Shown: piece by piece, positions 49,420 through 59,720 of the stretch
Layout: the number at the start of each line of letters is the position of its first letter
Numbering within the stretch: position 1 is the first letter of the stretch
Origin: Phycomyces blakesleeanus NRRL 1555(-)
Taxonomy: Eukaryota; Mucoromycota; Mucoromycetes; Mucorales; Phycomycetaceae
NCBI RefSeq assembly: GCF_001638985.1
Contig: NW_017265191.1
Span: 62,001 to 126,000 of the forward strand
Direction of reading: 5' to 3'
Length of the DNA stretch: 64,000 bases
Notes under the pieces: generated by a model
Database searches by the model: none
The model's input: only the letters and a program-made list of their open reading frames with translations
What the model was told of the DNA's origin: nothing
Made by a program: the position numbers and the translations under genes

Positions 49420-50243
49420 CTTGTGCTAGCAGCTAGAAATATTTAATAGCTACTCTGAAAATGTTTCCAGAAACAAAAGCAAATAGAATTTTGAAAAACC
49501 CAATTGCATGTTTGAAAGCAAAAACTATATTAATGCTTTTAAAATAAAAGCAAAGAAGCTACTGGAAGGACAAGTTTCAAATCCGAGTGAAAATGTCAAA
49601 CCTGCAAAAAAAACAAAGGTCATTAGTACATGGACTTTTGATGAAGATTACTATGTTTTAGATGACTTACCACATATTAATTGAATCTAAAACAAAAACA
49701 AAAACAAAAAACAAAACAAAGCAAAAAAGAAGAAGACATATGTTTATGTTAGTATGGATAAAATCAGTATACAAGCAAGATTCTTTACATATCTCTTTAT
49801 GTCAAGAATTCACATGCCCTATTATACTTCAATTAGATTTTATTAATCAGAACTCGTAATAGAATCACATCATTAGCAATACCTTTTAAGATCTTAATCA
49901 TGTGGGAGGATCAGAGTTGATCTGTAGTATAATTAGCTAATGAGTAGCAAGATCATGTGCCATTTGTTGCCTGATTTTTAGAAAAATGAAAAAAGTTGTA
50001 TGAAACAAAAAAAGACACTCAATGTTTATTTTTTGTGTCAAGCTAAACTGTAACAAATTAATGAATTTCATTGGTTTTTGAAGACCATTATATGCTTATT
50101 ACTGGTTACATGAGTAACACTTTTCATTGGTTTCTGAAAGAAATCAACTTGATGTTTCAAGATGCAGAAATAAATAAATATATGGTGGTCATCTATACTC
50201 CTTTATCACGTTAGACAATACGTTGCATCACGAAAGCCCTGTG

Positions 50244-53200
50244 ATGCAGCATATTATTAATTACCCAAAAAATTCTAGGGTGGTAGTTTCTGCTCCCAAA
50301 GGACCAGGTCAACACAATTTTGCCTTAGACAATATTGGAAAGCCCTGCTCACTTTGTGGAAAAGATTTCAATTGCGTATGGAATCTACAATGCCACCTTA
50401 CCAAATATCATAAGTTAGCAACTCATATTGCTAACGATATTAGCTCTCAATATGCCAATAGAAACCTAGTGTCACAAAGACAGACCATGAACACTGCTGA
50501 GCTGACCGCCCCTGATCACAATGATGATTCTGTTAACAAAGACCTACACGTTGAATCCGATTTGGAGGATGACAACAGCAGCAATGTTGACAACATGAAC
50601 AGTGATGGCAACAATAATGTTAGCGAGATTGAACTCGATGCCAGTGAAAGTATTATCGAGATGGATGAGGACACCAGCCCCTTTGAAAGTCCAAGTTCAG
50701 GTAACCACCTATACATGCATATAAGAAATTGTATGTTGTCTTCTGCATCCAATACCAGCTCATCGTTGGATGCAGATCTCGATTTACTGAGAGAAGCAAC
50801 TGGATTGCATACAACATGGAACCAGTATACATCAGACACCCACCTGTTCCTGGATCTCCAGTCTATGGTACTGCTTGCCTTTGTTGATGGCAATAATGAC
50901 ATGGTATCTCGCAGGATCTTGAAAAAGATCCTGTTTACCATAAGTCTTGTCCTTAAGCTTCACAAGAAAGCTATCCAAAAGAAGTTCCCATTCAAGTTAC
51001 CTCGTTTGGACGCCCTCTTGAACTATCAGACCAGAAAAAAGTCCAAGATTCCTGTATTTCTGTTCACAAAAGTCGATATCCAGTTGCCAGAAAACAAGGC
51101 CACGTCAGCTTATATCAACTTGCCTTCAGACCACGTCCGGTTTCTTGCTGCAAACCCCAAGAAAGCAAGAAACATGTTTTCCCTCCCTGACTGCACTCCT
51201 AACCAGTCCATTTGTCTACAACAAGACGAAAAGTGGAGAATACATTGGTACTATCAACAACCTATGTTCATTCACAACGGCGTAGATTTTTGGTCTGGTG
51301 ATATTGTTAACTTTATGAATGGTTCTACTCCAGCCTGTTTCCTAGTAGAATCATTCCATACCATGGATAACTCAGCCGTTTTTGTTCAAGGCTACATGGT
51401 TTATATTCTGGAAGGCGGTCAGTTCATTGGCATCAAAGTTGAATCTACTAGCATAAAGTTTGAAACTCTTCTCAGTATTGACTCGACCCCTGTTGATGTT
51501 GCCCTATGCTACAACGTCTCACCTGGAAAAGTATTTCATTTGATTCCCAGGCACAAGTTCTTGCTGGAAGAGGCTCATTTCTTAAAACAGCACATACTAG
51601 ACAAAACCAGAAAGCCAATCGATCCAAAGTTGTTTTACAAGGTGAGGATATTGCCCATTATACTCTTCACCAACAATACCTCTGGAAACCAATCAAAGCA
51701 ATATAATCTGTATGAAAGCTGGTCAATGAAGTTTGCTGCTCTCTCCTACGAAGAGAAGTTGTTATAAATAAGTATTGACTACTGCTGTAATTGAGAATAA
51801 GTCTGAAGGAAATAATATAAGACCTCAGCTATTCCAGTCAAAGGTGTGTACTGATTACTTTATTATTTAACACACAGGTTTAGCATGCATGATAGTGATT
51901 ATATTTCATATGATGATATCACCATAATATGGGATACATCAGTGGATTATTATAAGCATAATTATAACTCATAAACACATTTACTTTCGATGTTAATACT
52001 TCATTGGGACTACACACATTTATATAATTAATCTTACATTAATTATCCCAAGATCACGTTGCTCTGATTAAGGCTCAGATAGGATCGATTACCTGACCCC
52101 AGTCATATAATTTTCCCAATCCAAAATAATATAAATAGCAGTAGTAGTTCAGTGTAGGAACCTGGTCAAACTTTGATACAAAATCTTTTCTCAATAAACA
52201 AAACCTACACAAGTTCTCACAAATCTTTGTTCCTAATCTCAAATCTTCAATTCTTCCTCTTAAAAACTTCTTCAACTTCAACCACCACAACAGAGGTCTT
52301 CAATTGAAAACATCCACTTTCTCTCTGCTATTCCCAAGAAAAAGGGGGCAAGTGGGATGTCCTTTTTGCCTAAAATCGTTGAAGATTTCAAAAGGCTCAA
52401 AAACAGACTGGTGATGTTCTCTGCCAAAGACAACGAAAACGTCTTAGTAGCATCACCACTCCTTTGGATCGAGGCAGACACTCCATGCCATTCTGAACCA
52501 TGTGGTTTGCGCGCACCGACAAGTCTGTACCCATGCCGCAAATGTTATGTCCATTTACAAAGATCCATGCCCAACCTCCAAAGCTCTTTGTATTATACTG
52601 GTAGACACACAGCAAGAACAAAGGCACACTATCTTGCTGCTGCGTCTACCTTGGGACGTGGATAGACTATTCCAGATGCTCCTTTGACTGGAAATGCTCT
52701 GACAGCAAGTGACCTATGCTTCGCAAATAGGGCAACAGATGCATTGTTGGAACTACAGTCATTCGATCCATCGACAGATACTCCAGTTGAAGTTCTGCAT
52801 AACATACTTCTTGAAGTTGCTAAGTATCTAGTCAATGATTTGGTAAAGGTTGTACTAAAGAAAAATCCTAACCAAATGGCTAGATTGTCCAAAGCCCTCA
52901 AGGATTATGAAAACTCTCAAGGAATGTCAAGAAAGTTCACTTGAGAGTTACGACACTGTGGCTCATTCCTTGGGAGGGATTACAAAGTTCTTCTGCAAAT
53001 TCTACCCGCTATCTTAGTTACAGAATTTACAAATGATAGTATACTCTCTCTCATAACTCCATCTTTTGTCTATCTTGGCCGTCTTTGCTCCTTGGTGTTT
53101 GTTAGAACAGTAAGGTATGATTATAATATGTATATCAACGAAGTTGAAAAGGCAGTTACAAGCCTTATTCAAGAACTGCATTATTATGACATTACCTGTG

Positions 53201-53898
53201 AAATCAAAGGATATAATTCATATTTCTCAAAGCCCAAGGTTCACCTGCTCACACATCTGCCCGACAATCTATGAAGATTTGGAACTGCTCTATACTACAA
53301 CACCAAAAAAGGTGAGCAGTTTAACAAACACATCCGTAAGCACCTAATGCATACCAATAGGTTAAACACCTCAAGAGATGTATGTCTCAAGTTTGCCAAG
53401 CAATCTGCAATGAGACACATCATTGATGGTAGTTCATAGGTGAGCAAAGACAAAATGAGAGAGAATTATAGTAATTCCACAGCAGAATTTCTTAAAGAAA
53501 ACTTTAACAACAATGTTAAGAATATCCTGTTTAGTGAATTAAGAGACTTTGCTGATAATAACAACACTGATGACATTACAGAAAAAGTACTCTGTGACAA
53601 TACCTTTGCAGTGTTCATGCTCAAGGAGAGTAGAGACTAACATGCCCATCCATTTATTGGAAAGGTCTCCTCTTTGAGAGTAGAACACTATCGAGTTGAG
53701 AGTAGTCCCCATGCTCAAGTTAACAACTAGCTCCTCGCGCAAAGGGTTTCCAATGATGCATCTACTCCACTCAATCAGCTGAAGATTGTATGTAAGCTTG
53801 ATATGCACACAGAATTTAACAACAAGCTTGTCATCAATCTCAGTAAATTTGGCTCCTACTGGTTCTTTGTTTCCTTGTTTTCGAATCGACAATATTGA
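50244..53898 (+). pseudogene. P(c) transposase-like gene, split by LTR B
   Basis: ATG 50244 (MQHIINYPKNSRVV) was chosen by alignment with the P(d) start. A C2H2 finger (CSLCGKDF...H-x4-H, about 50350), an acidic linker, DLQSMVLLAFVDGNNDMVS (50850 on) and NNTSGNQSKQYNLYESW (51675 on, Asn where P(d) has Asp) precede the break at 51760. After the LTR the frame resumes: NIHFLSAIPKK, MFSAKDNENVLVASPLLW, ADTPCHSEPCG, CRKCYVHL, LTHLPDNL and KKGEQFNKHI. Here EKW is intact where P(b) and P(d) have TGA. Stops: TAG near 52663, TGA near 52942 and 53272, TAG near 53437, TAA 53638 and TAG near 53730. The family C-terminus (NLSKFGSYWF) is at about 53850. Joining the reading frame across one copy of the LTR target restores continuity. 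Confidence 0.8.
51760..52292 (-). mobile_element. Solo LTR, family B (copy B3) in P(c)
   Basis: A 533-bp unit, reverse complement of 39735-40266, with TGTTAT...ACAACA termini. The flanks are GAAGT (51755-51759) and GAGGT (52293-52297), a 5-bp duplication with one substitution. It interrupts the P(c) transposase between EEK and SSIENIHF. Confidence 0.9.
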
Positions 53899-54155
53899 TT
53901 TTTTTTTATCTTTATTAATAAAAAAAATTATTCAATAAAAAAATTGTGATTTTCACCAAGTCATTTTTCGGTTTTGCCAAAATATTGAGAGAGTCCATTT
54001 ATGGATACTTGCCTTTTTAAAATTGTCTAATGTAGTTGACAAGTCTCATAAAATAGGTCAAATTCGATATCCCAATTAATCTGGGTTATATAGACCAATC
54101 AAAATGCATGTGAGTAAAATATTTTCAAATTTGATATCGAAAATCTCCCGTGGTG

Positions 54156-54387
54156 TTTAATTGGGAAAATAAAGAGGACTATTGTTTTTTGTTTGCAAGT
54201 TTGATCAAAGTCAAGAACACAGCCAATCAATTAGATATATTATAAATTCAGTTTTCTGACATTGACAATTTTTAAATCATATCACTGTACAAATCTGGAT
54301 AACAATTTCTCTATCAAAGTGCAAATTTCCCTCACAAAATTATTTGTCACATTTGCTAACTGCATAGTGTTATCTAGTTATCTAGTT
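54156..54387. repeat. Spacer with the left half of repeat D
   Basis: Positions 54289-54387 match 36134-36233 (ACAAATCTGGATAACAATTT ... TTATCTAG repeated twice) and end exactly at the 5' terminus of P(d). The 130 bp before that are unassigned AT-rich sequence. Confidence 0.7.
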
Positions 54388-57300
54388 CACCACAACAGAT
54401 TTTTTTGTGTAATCTTGTTCCTTAAAAGGATTCTTGTATAAGGGGCGAATTTTGCCCATAACAGGAAATTCATTTTTTTGGGGGACTGAAAAGTAGGGGG
54501 ATGGGGGGACTACTCTCGGCCAATAGATTTCGATTAAAAAATGTACTGCACAATTTCAAAAATGGTTCAAATTTTTAATTTGTTTCAAATAATTTTGGGT
54601 TGTAAAAAATTTATTTTTTATTTTCGAAAAAAAATTAGGCTAAAAAAAAATCTAGACTGGACCATAAAATCCACAGGCAGTAGCACACCAGTATATCCAT
54701 ACCACTAGAAACACTAGTAGTATAGCTGTTTGTACTTATGCCTGTAAATTAAGCGATTGGTTTGCTGCAAACTACTATGTCTAGCTAATCCAAGAGACCT
54801 GGTACCAGAAATGCCAATAAACCCAAAGAGCATAAAGATTTGAATTTCAAGAAAAGCTAAAGCAGAAGAACTAATAATTAGTAATTAAACTTAGTTATAT
54901 ATATTTAACAGAATTTTATCTTTGACTCTATTAAGGCATTTGCAATAAAAGACAGTCAAATCTCTGCAAGTGAGGAGTAAATAGTTAGTCTTCTGTTGCT
55001 TTGTAAGAGGAACATGTAGTTATTACCTCTTTATTGATTTACCGAGATGATGAAAAACTAATTTATAAACTAGAATTGTATGATTAATAAACACAATGAC
55101 ATAAAAAACTTTGATAGCATAAATATCTTTGAGCTTACAGTCTTTAAGCAAAATTCTGCTTCTATAAATACTATAAGCATACTGGAATATCTTACAAATG
55201 GAAGCTCATGCAAATAATAAATATTTTGTGGAAAAGTAAAATGAAAAAGAAGACAAAAACACGCGATATTTTCTTAAAATAAAAGAAGTAAAAAAAATTC
55301 TAATTGGTCTGCTGACATTAAATATTGATCTTTGCACATTTTATAAATTCAATTATTTTCGCAAAGTCATTTCCCCCCCTTTGTTTTTACAATAAATTTA
55401 CTATTATGCAAAAGAATACAAGACAAGAAACATATAAAATCGTTAAGACTCACCTCCCTAAAAGGCAAGGCAAACTTAACTTTAGCATCAATTCAGGTGT
55501 TTTTACCTGCTCTGAATGCAAAAAAGAGTTCGAAAAGCCTTGGTTACTGAAAAGGCATTCAAAGGTTCACCATATAAGTAATCAAATGGCAACCAATACT
55601 GTACTCAACAAACCCGAACAGACCAAATTGATAGTCAAGAACACTATTCCGGATGCTAATGTATTTGATTACTCAAGTGACAAAGATGACTCCTCCAGTA
55701 TTGGGGATGAAGAAAACAACATTGTAGATGAGGAAAACAATATTGTCGATAATTTCTTTGATATTGAAATGAACAGTAATCCAGTTTTCAATGCATTCTT
55801 TGACATTTTTTCTTCTGCTGCTGCTGCTGATGAGGTATCAATGACTGATGATGACTCTGAGATCCCGGAAGAAGTCTTTGAGACAATTGGTGCTGTAAAT
55901 GACCTTACAAGCTGTTATCCTTTTTGCGATCTTCAAACCATGATCCTTTTTGCTTTTATCAATGGGGATAATGACATGATCTCCCAGCAAATGTTGAAGA
56001 AGATACTGCTTGCGATGAACTTGATCAGTAAGATCCAGCAAGAAACTCCCATAGGAAGAACATTTAAGTTACCTTGTTTGGATGCTCTTTTAAATTATCA
56101 GGCAAGAAAGAAGTCCAAGATGCCTGTCTTTCCTTCACAAAGAATATCAGTACCTGGATCAAACAGAAACGCATTTGCTCACATTAATCTTCCGCCCAAC
56201 CACTTGAGATTTCGTATGGCAAACCCAAAGAAATCCAAGTTGATCTCATTCATGCCTGATTGTACCCCAAACCAATCGATCTGTTTGGAACAAGGTGAAA
56301 AGTGAAGAACCCACCATCTCTTTCAGCAGCCTATGCACACTGTAAATGGTATAGATGTCTGGTTTGGAAACATCGTTTACTTGAAGACAAATGATTGCAG
56401 CATCTGCTTTTTGGTTGAATCGTTCCACACGGCAAATAAAAACATTTTTGCGAGAGGGTATCTGGTCAGAGCGATTTCAATTGTATGCTATGGCATTGAG
56501 GTTGCTGTTACCAATCTTAGAGTAGAGCAGATCTCTCACGTTGACACCACTCCTGTTAAAAGAGATCACTACTACAGTATCTCAAGTAGCCTTACCAGAT
56601 TGAGTCCTGCTCATGACTTTCTTCTTTTTGGAGTTCATTCAATGAAGAAGCCTATGCCTCTTTCTGTTTTGCCTGGTAATGTAGATCGCGATGCAGTATT
56701 TTACAAAGTTAGGATTGTTTCAATCATCCTTTTTACAGATGACACTTCTGGCAATCGTTCAAAGCAGTACAATCCATTTGAAAGCTGGTTAATGAGATGC
56801 GCTGCCTTGCCTTTTAAGGATCGAAATTCGATAGCAAACATCCAGTTTCTTTCTACAATCCCTAAGAAAGATGGTGCAAATGGTATGTCTCTTCTGCCAG
56901 CAATCGTTGATGACTTTAAGAAACTTGAGAAAGGTGTAAAAATGTTCTCTGCTGAAGACAATGAGTATGTTCTGGTTGTTGCTCCCATCCTTTGGATTGA
57001 GGCTGACACGCCATGTCATTCGGAACTTTGCGGATTGCTTGGGCTGGCCATCACATTTCCTTGCAGAAGATGCTACATCAAACTTAGACGTGCAAAAGAC
57101 TTTGTGAAGGACTTGTCCTACTTCTGTGAGTGCCATGAGAGACAAACTCGAGAGCACTATGTTCTTGCAAACTCGTCACCTGGCAGAGACACTGAGATCC
57201 CAAATGCTCTGAAAATTGGAATGAACACGCCTGCAAACAAGATAAGCTTTAGAGATCGTTTGACTAGCCACTTATTAGAATTGCAGTCATTTGATCCAGA

Positions 57301-58764
57301 AAAGGATACACCAGTGGAAATCCTCCACACAATACTTCTTGGTGTTGCAAAGTATATGGTGATTGACTTGGTTAAGGTCGTGCTTAAGAATGACACAGCC
57401 ACAATAGCAAGACTTTCAGAATTCTTGACAGATTACACGCAATCAACTGGTCTATCAAGAAAGTTCACCCAAAACTTGAGACATAGTAGTTCATTCCTCG
57501 GTAGAGATTTCAAGGTTCTGCTTCAAATACTTCCTGTAATTCTGATTACAGAATTCTCTGGAAATCATGAGCTAGAACTTGTAATACCATGCTTTGTTGA
57601 ACTTGACCGATTGTGTTCTCTGGTATTCATTTGTCAGGTGACATCAGACTTTGATAACTATATTATCAGAGTAGATAATACAGTGAAGCGCTTGATCAGA
57701 GCATTATTTGACTACAATAAAGGAACCAAGAACGAGCTCCACAAGGCATATTGCACCAAGCCGAAAGTTCATTACTTGACACATCTCAAGGAAGATATAA
57801 TTCGTTTTGGCCCAGCCCTCAATTATGAAACAGAAAAGGGCGAACAGTTCAATAAGCACATTTGCGAACATCTGTTTCATACGAATCGCCAAAACACTTC
57901 CATGGATGTTTGCCTAAAGTTTGCAAAGCAGATAGCATTGCAACATGCAATTGACAGCGGGTTGTAGATTAATAGCTCTGGCAACTGAGAGAAGTCTGGA
58001 ACTGGAATAGAGAGGTTCATTAAGGACAACAATGAATCCTTGTTCAATTACACCTTCTTTGGCATCTTGAGAGAGCTAAAGGACAACAATGACACTGGAG
58101 ATATTGAAGATGATGCCGTCCAAAACAACAGTTTTGTTGCGTTTGTTTTTAAAGATGATCCAATCTCTTGCCCTCGTATAGGACTTGTCTCAGGCTCTGT
58201 TGTTAAGTTTCTTAACATTGTTCCTCGTACGGATAATGACAGAAACAATAACTATGCCAAGGCTGTAATGACAGGTGAGCATTCTGATGTTGCTAACATG
58301 AATCTCGTTTGTAAGTTAGATTTACACATTTTCCGCAACCTATTTTACATTGTAAATTTGAGCAAGTTCGGTTCCTACTGGTTCATTTTCAATAATATTC
58401 TTTTTGATAAATAAAATGATGCTACTTCTTTATTATTATTATAATTATTATTTGAACCTTCTGTTTTCTTCTTCTCAACATCAATTTTTTTGCGTAATTT
58501 CTGTGAAGTCATTTTTTGGTTACTCAAACCAACCCCCAACTTTCCTTAATAAATCTTTTGTCTCACTTGAACACTTTCTGACTTCCCTAACAGTTTTTTT
58601 TCTTACTTTAAAAGCCCACAAGTAGTACTGAACTTAATTTTATCCTTTATTTGGATGAAAAAAATTGAGTACAAAAACAAATTACAATATTTTGGCTTCT
58701 AAGCCAATCATATTGCTTAGGTGCCAATTTTCACCCAAAATGATAACAAAAATCTCTGGTGGTG
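54388..58764 (+). mobile_element. P(d): Plavaka-like element, 4377 bp, inverted twin of P(b)
   Basis: Starts CACCACAACAGATTTTTTTG, ends CTCTGGTGGTG, TT on both sides (54386-54387 and 58765-58766). It has the same length as P(b), so no indels separate the two. Together with P(b) it forms a palindrome with 4.4-kb arms around a 5.3-kb centre. Confidence 0.82.
55406..58414 (+). pseudogene. P(d) Plavaka-like transposase gene
   Basis: ATG 55406 (MQKNTRQETYK) is followed by a C2H2 finger (CSECKKEF...H-x4-H, about 55510), an acidic Asp/Glu-rich linker, CDLQTMILFAFINGDNDM (55925 on), and LLNYQARKKSKMPVF. The transposase-like core has DDTSGNRSKQYNPFESW (56738 on), NIQFLSTIPK, LLPAIVDDFKKLEKG, ADTPCHSELCGLL (about 57003), CRRCYIKL, DTPVEILHTILLGVAKYM, and YETEKGEQFNKHICEHLFH. 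The SGNRSKQ, ADTP..SE and CRxC order resembles Plavaka-type DDE transposases of fungi; I could not assign every catalytic residue. In-frame stops: TGA 56303-56305 (Trp in P(c)), TAG 57965-57967 and a TGA soon after. A conserved frame then continues to NLSKFGSYWFIFNN at 58400. Confidence 0.78.
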
Positions 58765-58766
58765 TT

Positions 58767-59680
58767 AGAAAGGCTAATAGGAGTTTTAAATATGTGCAAA
58801 GATTTTGCAGATGTACAATTTTTTTTTGGAAATCCTTGCACATTATTTTCTATAGTGTTATCTTCTCTTTTCAGTGTTACAAGAGTTCCCTTTGTTTAAC
58901 CAAGCTTACATATTTCTAGTCTCGTTTATCTACATCTATATCTTATCATTTCTTCTATTAATAATTATGAGTATAAATATCTCAATATCTCAATTAATAA
59001 ACAGTACCTAAAGTCTACTTTATTTTTTTGTTGTAAAACTTCTTGAAAGATTCAGCTCTGCTCTTTAGCACTGACTGCACTGAGATTGAGAATCTGGAAC
59101 TATACTTCAAATTCCTAGCTGTTGTCTAGACAAACACTCTTTATAGCCAAACATCATACGTCACACGTTCAACATTACAAGAACTATAGATATATAAATC
59201 ATTATATCTATAAAATATATGTATGTGTGATTATCTTGTAAGGCTTTGATAAAAGGTTTTGTGTTATGGATCTCTTGCTTAATATTGTTATTGTCTAAAA
59301 GCTATAAGTTATAAATCAGTTAGTACTTTGTAAAGCCTCAAAGACTTGTCAACAATAGTAATAGTGAGAAGAAATAGAAAGAAAAAGACTTTACGAAATA
59401 AAAAACAAGTTTGCAATAAAAAAATATTAGTAGGTATGACTGTTTCTGGTATAAGCTCAGATCCAAGGTATAGAGTTCATAGGGTTTGTTTGACTCTCTA
59501 GTTGATTCTTCTTTAATCAAGCAAGCGGTTCTCTTTATTCAGCAATCAAGATGGTTTCCTGGGTTGACGACGAGACTTTCATCTTCAAAATATTTCTCTA
59601 GAGCCAAAATAAAATAGAAATATTCTAAACTTGGTAAGTGCTAGATGGTGTTCAAAAATCTGTCATTTCTTTCCAAAATT
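58767..59680. other. AT-rich spacer
   Basis: No supported gene. Short frames are composition-driven. A fragment at about 59550 (MVSWVDDETF) is too short to call. Confidence 0.4.
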
Positions 59681-59720
59681 AGGCAGCTTGTTTCAAATAC
59701 TCGTAGATTTTTTTCTAGTG
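59681..59720 (+). repeat. 3' terminus of the CACTA-3/4 family (candidate CACTA-4 right end)
   Basis: GTTTCAAATACTCGTAGATT and on to CTAGTG matches the CACTA-3 right end at 17241-17279 with one mismatch over 28 bp. Read inward it begins CACTAG. The next triplet is CTA (59721-59723), the same triplet that precedes the CACTA-4 left end at 17423-17425. Confidence 0.55.

Larger units (their letters stand above)
49171..54155 (+). mobile_element. P(c): divergent Plavaka-like element with LTR B insertion
   Basis: The left end, CACCACAGCAGATTTTTTGT at 49171, matches the 5' terminus of P(b) and P(d). The right end reads, inward from 54155, CACCACGGGAGATTTTCG, similar to their 3' terminus. TT flanks both ends. 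Without the solo LTR it is about 4.45 kb. Its 5' end faces that of P(b) across only 84 bp, so the two termini form a 28-bp inverted repeat that at first looks like a MITE. Confidence 0.75.
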
